Origin: Sphingomonas kyeonggiensis
Lineage (GTDB): Bacteria > Pseudomonadota > Alphaproteobacteria > Sphingomonadales > Sphingomonadaceae
Direction of reading: 5' to 3'
NCBI RefSeq assembly: GCF_014196745.1
Contig: NZ_JACIEH010000002.1
Location: 124,383-188,382 of the forward strand
DNA: 64,000 bases
In this document: positions 57,835-64,000 of the stretch, in pieces
Position numbering within the stretch: the stretch's first letter is position 1
How the letters are laid out: the number at the start of each line of letters is the position of its first letter
The notes under the pieces: generated by a model
What the model was told of the DNA's origin: nothing
Database searches by the model: none
Seen by the model: the letters and a program-made list of their open reading frames with translations, nothing else
Translations under genes and position numbers: made by a program

Positions 57835-58467
57835 ATGACCTACAGCGTCAAGGAGATGTTCCTCACCCTCCAGGGCGAGGGCGTGAATGCCGGTGCGCGC
57901 GCGGTGTTCGTGCGCTTCGCCGGCTGCAATCTGTGGACGGGGCGCGAGCAGGACCGGGCCAGCGCGATCTGCCAGTTCTGCGACACCGAGTTCGTTGGCA
58001 CCGACGGGTTGGGCGGCGGCAAGTTCGCCACGGCTAACGCGCTCGCCGATGCGGTACTCGGCTTCTGGGGCGAGGGTGCGGAGAAGCGCTTCGTCGTCCT
58101 CACCGGCGGCGAGCCGATGCTGCAGGTCGACGACGCGCTGGTCGAGGCGCTGCATGCCCGCGGTTTCCGCATCGCGATCGAGAGCAACGGCACGATTGCC
58201 GCGCATCCCGGCATCGACTGGGTGTGCATCAGCCCCAAGGCGGGCAGCGAGGTCGTCCAGCGCGCGGGTGACGAGTTGAAGCTGGTCTGGCCGCAGCCGG
58301 GCACCGATGTCGAAGCGATCGAGGGCTGGGACTTCGCCAACTTCCTGATCCAGCCGATGGACAGCGTGGCGGCGCAGGAGAATATCGAGGCGGCGATCGC
58401 CTTCGCGATGGCGCGGCCGAAATGGCGGCTGACGCTGCAGACGCACAAGATGCTGGGGCTGCGGTAA
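57835..58467 (+). CDS. queE: 7-carboxy-7-deazaguanine synthase (radical SAM)
   Basis: 210 residues. The radical-SAM cysteines have the long spacing of the QueE subgroup that carries an insertion: GCNLWTGREQDRASAICQF and CDT. FVVLTGGEPMLQVDDALVEA and SNGTIAAHPGIDWVCISPKAG follow. It makes carboxy-deazaguanine from 6-carboxy-tetrahydropterin. With queC it forms a two-gene operon. Confidence 0.93.
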   Translation: MTYSVKEMFLTLQGEGVNAGARAVFVRFAGCNLWTGREQDRASAICQFCDTEFVGTDGLGGGKFATANALADAVLGFWGEGAEKRFVVLTGGEPMLQVDDALVEALHARGFRIAIESNGTIAAHPGIDWVCISPKAGSEVVQRAGDELKLVWPQPGTDVEAIEGWDFANFLIQPMDSVAAQENIEAAIAFAMARPKWRLTLQTHKMLGLR

Positions 58468-58475
58468 ACTTAAAC

Positions 58476-58564
58476 CGTCATCCCGGCGAAAGCCGGGATC
58501 TCAGGCGATGGCGCGGACGGCAGGACAAGAGCCGCACGAGATCCCGGCTTTCGCCGGGATGACG
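58476..58564. repeat. Dispersed hairpin-pair element (family B copy)
   Basis: 89 bp with CGTCATCCCGGCGAAAGCC and GGCTTTCGCCGGGATGACG arms. Between queE and a convergent gene (stop 58580). Confidence 0.9.
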
Positions 58565-58579
58565 GATGTGGGGGTCAGC

Positions 58580-59260
58580 TCAATCGAGCAGCAGCGGTCC
58601 GCACTTCTTGACCTGGTACATGCCCTTCTTCCAGCACTTGTCGTTGCCGAAGGGCGGCATCTTCACGCCGTACATGCCGGTGACGACATAGCCCTGCGGA
58701 CGATATTGCTCGCCCCACGGACCCAGGCTGGCGCGGAGTTCCTTGATGCGGTCCTGTGCCAGCTCGCTGAACTTGCCGGCCTTAACGAACACGGCATCAT
58801 GGCCGATTGAGGCGGCAGTCTGGCAGAAAGAGAGCTGCCCCTGAACAGTCGAGAAGCCCGAGTAGATACGGGTGCCGTACTTGTCGAGCTCTAGCTGGCC
58901 CTGCTTCTTGTTCTTGTACGTTCTTGCAAAATATTTCTCGAGCGTAGCGTATGAGTCCCGCAGCTCGATCGCGTGATCCTTGATCAGCGAGTTGTAATTG
59001 TCGACCGACAACAGGGTCGGCTCGAACTGGCACTGGAGCGCGGCGACGTTCAGTGCGGCGCGCAGGTTCCAGGCGAGCGCGGCGCGCAGCTCGTCGGCGG
59101 TGGCGCCGGGCAGTGCCGGGCCGGTCATGCCCGGTTCCGAACCGGTCACGCGGCCGCTCTCGAGATTGGCCGGCTTGAGGAAGAACTGCGCCGAAGCCGG
59201 TGCAGAGACGAACAGGCCGAGCCCCCCGGCCAACCCTAGTGCGATACGCGATGCGAGCAT
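58580..59260 (-). CDS. Secreted protein of unknown function with four cysteines
   Basis: 226 residues from ATG 59260 (GAGGGC upstream). A Sec signal (ending ASAQ near 25) and a mature domain with helices (ELRDSYATLEKYFARTYKNK) and four Cys (in LQCQFEP, FCQTAA, KCWKKG, KKCGP), probably two disulfides. Near its end KMPPFGNDKCWKKGMYQVKK is basic. No known family that I recognise; periplasmic by signal. Confidence 0.65.
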   Translation of the reverse strand: MLASRIALGLAGGLGLFVSAPASAQFFLKPANLESGRVTGSEPGMTGPALPGATADELRAALAWNLRAALNVAALQCQFEPTLLSVDNYNSLIKDHAIELRDSYATLEKYFARTYKNKKQGQLELDKYGTRIYSGFSTVQGQLSFCQTAASIGHDAVFVKAGKFSELAQDRIKELRASLGPWGEQYRPQGYVVTGMYGVKMPPFGNDKCWKKGMYQVKKCGPLLLD

Positions 59261-59384
59261 GTTGCCCTCGAAAACTACCAATTGACCCCGTGCGGACGGG
59301 GTTACGGGTTTACGAGTCCGCGTTGAAGCCTTTTTTTACCATGGGGCCGTGCCATACCGACATTTCATCGCAAAACGGGAAACG

Positions 59385-59416
59385 AAAAAGGCCGCCCGGT
59401 CGCCCGGACGGCCCTT
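59385..59416 (-). terminator. Intrinsic terminator after the lipoprotein gene
   Basis: On the minus strand GGCCGTCCGG and CCGGGCGGCC pair (one mismatch) and are followed by TTTTT. It separates this gene from the next minus-strand gene. Confidence 0.72.
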
Positions 59417-59441
59417 TCGCAACACCCTTACGGGCGCGCTA

Positions 59442-59684
59442 TCAGTGCGCGGCGTTGGTGGTGTTGGTCTCGACGGTGGTGGTGTTCTCGACCACGGCGC
59501 CGTTCTCGGTGGCGGCGGCGTCAATGTTGGTCACCATGGTGTCGGTGGTGGTGACGTTCTCGGTCGGAACGACTTCGGTGGTGTTGGTCACGTTGGTCGA
59601 CTCGTTGCTGGTGCACGCCGAGGCCAGGAGGGCCGCGCCGGCGATCATCGAACCTGCAACGATCTTCGAAATGACTGCACGCAT
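59442..59684 (-). CDS. Small Thr/Asn-rich lipoprotein
   Basis: 80 residues. The signal has a lipobox (LLASAC, Cys24) and the mature 56 residues are almost all Thr, Asn, Val, Glu and Ala with repeated TNTT/NTTE-like units. Such low-complexity lipoproteins are common in sphingomonads; a structural envelope role is possible. GGGAGC precedes the ATG, and a terminator follows. No domain. Confidence 0.7.
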   Translation of the reverse strand: MRAVISKIVAGSMIAGAALLASACTSNESTNVTNTTEVVPTENVTTTDTMVTNIDAAATENGAVVENTTTVETNTTNAAH

Positions 59685-59798
59685 GTAGAAAGCTCCCTAG
59701 ATAATGGATCTGGATTACGGATGGCCGTTTAATACCCAAACCGGAGTGGACATTAGACGGTTCGGGCAAACCCCTCAAGACTCGAAATTTGACCTCGC

Positions 59799-60443
59799 CT
59801 AGGTGAGAGCCTCCAAAAACGGCGAAAATGTGGCGCGAAGCGCCGAATCGAATTGCGCAGGCGTCACCGGCTTGCCCAGTGCCTCGGTGCTGGTGACCGG
59901 GAATTCGGCGATGCCGCAGGGGACGATACCGTTGAAATCATTGAGGTTTGGCGACAGGTTCACGGCGAAGCCATGCATCGTCACCCATTGCCGGATGCGT
60001 ACGCCGATCGCGCCGATCTTGGCTTCCTGGCCTGCCTGGTCGAGCGTCCAGATGCCGATCCGCCCCTCCGCCCGGAACGCCTCGATGCCGAGTTCGCCCA
60101 GCGCCGCGATCACCCAGCCTTCCACCGCATGGACATAGCCGCGCACGTCGCGCTTCCGCTCGCGCAGGTCCAGCATCAGGTATCCGATGCGCTGGCCCGG
60201 GCCGTGATAGGTGTAGCGTCCGCCGCGCCCGGTGCGGAACACCGGGAAGCGCGCCGCGTCGACCAGTTCGCTGGCGTCGGTGGCGCTGGTGCCGGCGGTG
60301 TAGACGGGCGGGTGCTCGAGCAGCCAGATGCGCTCGGGCGCGGTGCCGGCGGTGAGCGCGGCGACATGCGCCTCCATCTCGGCGAGCGCGGCGCCGTACT
60401 CGATCGGCTCCGGCGCGACCCGCCATTCGATATCCTTGGTCAT
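59799..60443 (-). CDS. lipB: Lipoyl(octanoyl) transferase
   Basis: 214 residues from ATG 60443. [57 protein letters not shown] and a conserved IVPCGI with the catalytic Cys near 185. It moves octanoate from ACP to lipoyl domains in the cytoplasm. Single gene; divergent from the membrane-protein pair. Confidence 0.96.
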   Translation of the reverse strand: MTKDIEWRVAPEPIEYGAALAEMEAHVAALTAGTAPERIWLLEHPPVYTAGTSATDASELVDAARFPVFRTGRGGRYTYHGPGQRIGYLMLDLRERKRDVRGYVHAVEGWVIAALGELGIEAFRAEGRIGIWTLDQAGQEAKIGAIGVRIRQWVTMHGFAVNLSPNLNDFNGIVPCGIAEFPVTSTEALGKPVTPAQFDSALRATFSPFLEALT

Positions 60444-60537
60444 GCGTGCGAATTGCGCATCCGCACGCGATTTCGCAAGCATTGGCAACAAACTGTCCGC
60501 CCGCTAACACCGCTCCGATAAGGGAGGCATGGGTCGC

Positions 60538-61371
60538 ATGGCGAAAATGGGCACCGTCTGGGATCGGACGGCGGAGTTTCTGAGCGACAATCTGGGCGCG
60601 GTCCTGCCCGTGGCGCTGCTGGCCTTCTTCGTGCCGGCCTCGATCGAGGGCAGCTTCCAGGCGGCCAAGGCGGGGGCGGGGACGGCGCTGGCCCTGTCGC
60701 TCTACCTGGTGCAGATCGCCTTCGGCATCCTCTCGATCTGGGGCTCGCTCACCATTTCGGCGATGGCGCTCGACATGGCCGATGTCCGCGGGGCGGGGCG
60801 GATCGGGCGCAACCGGCTGTTGCCGGCGCTCGCCGTCTCGGTGCTGATCTTCGCGGCGATGTTCGTGCTGGCGCTGCCGGTGCCGCTGGCGCTGCAGCTG
60901 GGCGGCTATGACCTGATGGAGATCGCCCGGGGCACCAATGTCTCGCTCAGCCCGCAGATCGCCGGGGGCATCGCGCTCTACATGCTGGTCGCGCTCTGCC
61001 TGATCCTGTGGATCGGCGCGCGGCTGTTCGTCACCAATCCGGTGATCGTGCGCGAGAAGCGGATGTTCTCGGCGCTGCGCCAGTCGTGGAAGCTCACCCG
61101 CGGCATGACCTGGCGGATCATCGGCGTGATCCTGCTCTTCGCCCTGGTTTCCTGGGTGTCGATACTCGCCGCCAACATGGTGTTCGGCAGCATCTTCACC
61201 CTGGTGGCCGGCGGTCCCGCGGACGGCATCTCGCTCGCAGGCGTGCTGACCTCGGTCGTCGTCGCCGCGGTGCAGACCGGCTTCACCGTGCTGGTCCCCG
61301 CCTTCACCGCCAAGCTCTATCTCGCCCTCACCGCCGAGGCAGGGCTGCGCGACGGCGTGCTGCGCGCATGA
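60538..61371 (+). CDS. Multi-span membrane protein, first of a related pair
   Basis: 277 residues from ATG 60538 (GGGAGG 10 bases upstream; ATG 60529 is too close to it). About six hydrophobic helices; EIARGTNVSLSPQIAGG is a loop, and MFSALRQSWKLTRGMTWRII resembles the glycerophosphodiester-phosphodiesterase membrane domain family (YciC/DUF975-like). It probably shapes membranes or aids transport; unknown. Coupled to the next gene by ATGA. Confidence 0.75.
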   Translation: MAKMGTVWDRTAEFLSDNLGAVLPVALLAFFVPASIEGSFQAAKAGAGTALALSLYLVQIAFGILSIWGSLTISAMALDMADVRGAGRIGRNRLLPALAVSVLIFAAMFVLALPVPLALQLGGYDLMEIARGTNVSLSPQIAGGIALYMLVALCLILWIGARLFVTNPVIVREKRMFSALRQSWKLTRGMTWRIIGVILLFALVSWVSILAANMVFGSIFTLVAGGPADGISLAGVLTSVVVAAVQTGFTVLVPAFTAKLYLALTAEAGLRDGVLRA

Positions 61372-62108
61372 GCCTCACCAGCCGCGGCATCTTCCTCGAC
61401 GCCGCCTCCCTCTGGCGCGCCGAGCGCCACCTGCTCGTGCCGGTCGCCGGCCTGTTCTTCGTCGTGCCGATGCTCGGCGCCGCGCTGCTCCTTTCCACGC
61501 TCGACCTGCCGGCGACCGAGGATCCGCAGAAGCTGCGCGAAGCGTTCATGGCCTTCTACACCGCCAATCTGCTGCCGGTGCTGGCGATCAACCTGGTCAT
61601 CGACTTCGGCTGCTTCGCGGTCTTCAACCTCTATCTCCAGGGTGGCGGGCGCACGCTGGGCGAAGTGCTGCTGCTCACGCTCAAGCGCTTCGCGCCCTTC
61701 TTCGTGCTCAACCTGATCGCCGGGCTGCTCTTCTCGTTCGGCCTGTCGCTGTTCGTCATCCCCGGCCTGTTCATCCTGGCGCGGACCTGGCTGGCCGGGC
61801 CGGCGCTCGCCGCGGATCCGCGCATCGGCGTGCTCGGCGCGTTCCGCGAGGGCTGGCGGCGCAGCGGCGGCGTGACCGGCTTCGCGCTGATCGGGCTCGC
61901 CTCGATGGTGTTCTTCCTGGCCTTCGGCCTGGTGATCCTCACCGGCGGCATATTGGGCACGATCGCGGGGCTGGCCGGCGGCGTCCAGGTGGTTGCGATC
62001 GTCTCCTATCTCGCCACCGCGCTGTTCGGTGGCGCGGCCTGGGCGGCGCTCGCGCTGATCCGGATCGCCGCCTATCGGCTGGGCGGCGTACCCAAACAGG
62101 GGATCTGA
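61368..62108 (+). CDS. Multi-span membrane protein, second of a related pair
   Basis: 246 residues from ATG 61368 overlapping the previous stop. Six or so helices; EVLLLTLKRFAPFFVLNLIA and IPGLFILARTWLAGPALAAD match the same YciC/DUF975-like architecture. Likely assembles with its neighbour. It overlaps the convergent GNAT gene by 37 bases. Confidence 0.75.
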   Translation: MSLTSRGIFLDAASLWRAERHLLVPVAGLFFVVPMLGAALLLSTLDLPATEDPQKLREAFMAFYTANLLPVLAINLVIDFGCFAVFNLYLQGGGRTLGEVLLLTLKRFAPFFVLNLIAGLLFSFGLSLFVIPGLFILARTWLAGPALAADPRIGVLGAFREGWRRSGGVTGFALIGLASMVFFLAFGLVILTGGILGTIAGLAGGVQVVAIVSYLATALFGGAAWAALALIRIAAYRLGGVPKQGI

Positions 62109-62671
62109 GGCGCGGCATCCGCCGCCAGCACGCCGGCGAGCCGCGGATCGGCAAAGGTCTCCACCGTGCGCTTGTAGGGCACGAAGCCGTGCTTGCGGTA
62201 GAAGCCGAGCGCCCCCGGCGAATCGAGCGTGCAGGTGTGCACCCAGACGCGGCTGACCCCCGGCCGCCACGCCAGCATCAGCGCATGCGCCATCAGCCAG
62301 CCGCCATGGCCCTTGCCGGCCAGCTCGGGCACCAGCCCGACGAACCCCAGCTCGCAGGTTCCTTCGATGCGGAAGTCGAGCTCGAGCATGCCGACCTCGA
62401 TACCGTTGCGGTCGACTACCGCATGTATCCAGACCTCGGGATCGTGGAGGATCGCGGTCAGCCGCGCCTCGTCCATCACCAGCCGCGAGAACCACAGCCA
62501 GGGCTCACCGACCCGGCGGAACAGCGTGCGGTACTTGGCCGGATCGGGCGCGTTCCAGCGCACCAGCCGCAGCGGCGAATCGGGCAGGGGCCGGGGGCGG
62601 GGGCGCTCCAGCATCTCCAGCGCGGTGACGACGGTGGCGATCTGGTCGTTCGCGACCGGGATCAGGCCCAT
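62072..62671 (-). CDS. GNAT N-acetyltransferase
   Basis: 199 residues. EVGMLELDFRIEGTCELGFVG followed by VPELAGKGHGGWLMAHALML (acetyl-CoA loop) and HTCTLDSPGALGFYRKHGFV is a complete GNAT core; an N-terminal extension of about 70 residues (MLERPRPRPLPDSPLRLVRW) is extra. Substrate unknown. It starts one base after the hemF stop, so it is read with hemF and trmL. Confidence 0.88.
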   Translation of the reverse strand: MGLIPVANDQIATVVTALEMLERPRPRPLPDSPLRLVRWNAPDPAKYRTLFRRVGEPWLWFSRLVMDEARLTAILHDPEVWIHAVVDRNGIEVGMLELDFRIEGTCELGFVGLVPELAGKGHGGWLMAHALMLAWRPGVSRVWVHTCTLDSPGALGFYRKHGFVPYKRTVETFADPRLAGVLAADAAPQIPCLGTPPSR

Positions 62672-62672
62672 C

Positions 62673-63515
62673 TCAAGACCACGCTGCCATCGGCGGCAGG
62701 CTCATCAGGATCGCGTCGATATTGCCGCCGGTCTTCAGGCCGAACAACGTCCCCCGGTCGTAGATCAGGTTGAACTCGGCATAGCGGCCGCGCCATTCGA
62801 GCTGGCGCTGCTTGTCCTCCGCGGTGAAGTCCATGCCCATCCGTTTGCGGACCAGGCGCGGGAACACCTCGAGGAACGCCCTGCCGACATCCTGGGTGAA
62901 GGCGAAATCCGCCTCCCAGTCGCTCTCCAGATGGTCGTAGAAGATCCCGCCCACGCCGCGATGCGTCTTGCGGTGGGGGATGTAGAAATATTCGTCCGCC
63001 CATTGCTTGAAGCGCGGATAATGCTCCGGGTCGTGGGCATCGCACGCGGACTGCAGCGCGGCATGGAAGTCCGCGGTGTCCTCGTCATAGGGCATCGGCG
63101 GGTTGAGGTCCGCCCCGCCGCCGAACCAGCGCTTGGTGGTGGTCAGGAAGCGCGTGTTCATGTGCACCGCCGGCGCGTGCGGGTTCGCCATGTGCGCCAC
63201 CAGGCTGACCCCGGTGGCGAAGAATTGCGGGTCCTCGCCCGCGCCGTGGATCGACTTGGCGAAATCGCCCTCCAGGCTGCCGCCGACGGTGGAGACGTTG
63301 ACGCCCACCTTCTCGAACACCTTGCCCTTCATCACCCCGCGCACGCCGCCACCGCCCGGCTCGCCGCTGGGATCGGTCCGGTCCCAGGCGATGTACTCGA
63401 ACCGCGCGTCCGATCCCGCCTCGGCCTCGATCGCCTCGAATTCGGTGCAGATCGCGGTGCGCAGGCTTTCGAACCACGCCCGGGCGCGCTGCTGCTGGTC
63501 GTCGAGCTCGATCAT
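62673..63515 (-). CDS. hemF: Aerobic coproporphyrinogen III oxidase
   Basis: 280 residues. HMNTRFLTTTKRWFGGGADL, ADEYFYIPHRKTHRGVGGIF, HLESDWEADFAFTQDVGRAF and the C-terminal LIYDRGTLFGLKTGGNIDAI are standard HemF blocks. It makes protoporphyrinogen IX using O2. Together with trmL and the GNAT gene it forms a three-gene operon; its start overlaps the trmL stop (ATGA). Confidence 0.97.
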   Translation of the reverse strand: MIELDDQQQRARAWFESLRTAICTEFEAIEAEAGSDARFEYIAWDRTDPSGEPGGGGVRGVMKGKVFEKVGVNVSTVGGSLEGDFAKSIHGAGEDPQFFATGVSLVAHMANPHAPAVHMNTRFLTTTKRWFGGGADLNPPMPYDEDTADFHAALQSACDAHDPEHYPRFKQWADEYFYIPHRKTHRGVGGIFYDHLESDWEADFAFTQDVGRAFLEVFPRLVRKRMGMDFTAEDKQRQLEWRGRYAEFNLIYDRGTLFGLKTGGNIDAILMSLPPMAAWS

Positions 63516-63964
63516 TGCGGGGGGAATCCATTGGTCTGGCGCAGTGCCTCGGCGAGCGAGATGCCCGCGGACACGGCAAGGTTGAGCGAGCGCAGGCCCG
63601 CGCGGATCGGGATGCGAACGGCTAGGTCGGCGCGTTCGTGCACGTAATCGGGGGCGCCGCGGCTCTCCGATCCGAACAGCAGGGTGTCGCCCGGCTGGAA
63701 CACCGTCTCGGTCAGCGGGATCGATCCGCGCGTGGTGAACAGGATCACCCGGCCGGGCAGCTTCCCGGCAAATTCGTGGAAATCGGCATGGCGCACCACA
63801 TCGGCCGCGCCGCCATAGTCCATCGCGGCCCGGCGAAACGCCGCGTCGTTCCAGCCGAATCCCATCGGCTCGATCAGATCGACCGGCGTATCGAAACAGG
63901 CGCCCAGGCGCAGCACGGCGCCTACATTGCCGGCAATATCGGGCTCGAACAGGGCTAGTCGCAT
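63512..63964 (-). CDS. trmL: tRNA (cytidine(34)-2'-O)-methyltransferase
   Basis: 150 residues, the SPOUT fold. LFEPDIAGNVGAVLRLGACF, LLFGSESRGAPDYVHE and IPIRAGLRSLNLAVSAGISL are the three SPOUT motifs forming the SAM trefoil knot. It 2'-O-methylates the wobble base of tRNA-Leu. First gene of trmL-hemF-GNAT; its promoter lies beyond 63964, near the window edge. Confidence 0.94.
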   Translation of the reverse strand: MRLALFEPDIAGNVGAVLRLGACFDTPVDLIEPMGFGWNDAAFRRAAMDYGGAADVVRHADFHEFAGKLPGRVILFTTRGSIPLTETVFQPGDTLLFGSESRGAPDYVHERADLAVRIPIRAGLRSLNLAVSAGISLAEALRQTNGFPPQ

Positions 63965-64000
63965 GGCTTTGCTCCTAGCGTTCTATTCCCTTGCGTAACA

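Overview
The window looks like chromosomal DNA of a sphingomonad (Alphaproteobacteria, Sphingomonadales, most like Sphingomonas). The evidence is the very high GC content, a GcrA cell-cycle regulator, an F0 ATP synthase cluster with separate b' and b subunits (atpI-B-E-F'-F), an alphaproteobacterial RpoH-type promoter in front of dnaK, and many short GC-rich palindromic repeats between genes. I see no rRNA, tRNA, CRISPR array, transposase or prophage. The content is almost all core metabolism plus small secreted or membrane proteins, and coding density is close to complete (no gene-free gap exceeds 300 bases).

Layout. 0-8.4 kb: the tail of a repeat protein, an HExxH protein, an ABC-F ATPase, a CDP-alcohol phosphatidyltransferase, a PH-domain membrane protein, a three-gene Tad/Flp pseudopilin operon and a copper chaperone. 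8.4-12.2 kb: dnaK-dnaJ and a glycine-zipper protein. 12.2-15.6 kb: an XRE regulator, a divergent flavin reductase/HxlR pair around a perfect palindrome, and an M15-like peptidase. 15.7-20.2 kb: an operon of purB, a biliverdin-forming heme oxygenase and a bacteriophytochrome kinase-REC hybrid; the oxygenase gene carries an in-frame palindromic repeat. 20.4-25.4 kb: an EF-hand protein, a two-lobed aspartic protease, radC and the F0 operon. 25.4-34.8 kb: a methyltransferase with a signal peptide, uvrC, a transglutaminase/TPR protein, a deacetylase/GNAT pair and recO. 34.9-45.2 kb: leuB, a dolichol-phosphate-mannose-synthase-like glycosyltransferase, a PMT-type mannosyltransferase, metZ-apaG-lysR-GNAT, an AIM24-like protein and a class A serine hydrolase. 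45.4-50.9 kb: parE, a chemoreceptor with a small membrane partner, and an RTX-repeat protein. 51-57 kb: gcrA, an ABC-2 permease, argD-argF-hslO. 57-64 kb: queC-queE, small secreted proteins, lipB, two related membrane proteins, and a GNAT-hemF-trmL operon.

Themes. Genes are packed with ATGA, GTGA or TTGA stop/start overlaps (tad operon, atpI-atpB, leuB-glycosyltransferase, apaG-lysR, hemF-trmL, purB-bphO-bphP), so translational coupling is common and TTG/GTG starts are frequent. Two families of dispersed palindromes recur. One is an element of about 80-89 bp bounded by CGTCATCCCGGCGAAAGCC-type hairpins. The other is a nested palindrome of about 130-170 bp with CTCGGGGAGG outer arms. They do more than fill gaps: one is translated inside the heme oxygenase, and one supplies the likely ribosome binding site of argF. 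I found no clearly novel multi-gene defence or biosynthetic system. The most notable points are the repeat-interrupted heme oxygenase, leader hairpins before atpI and argD, a candidate HxlR operator, and the small protein coupled to the chemoreceptor.
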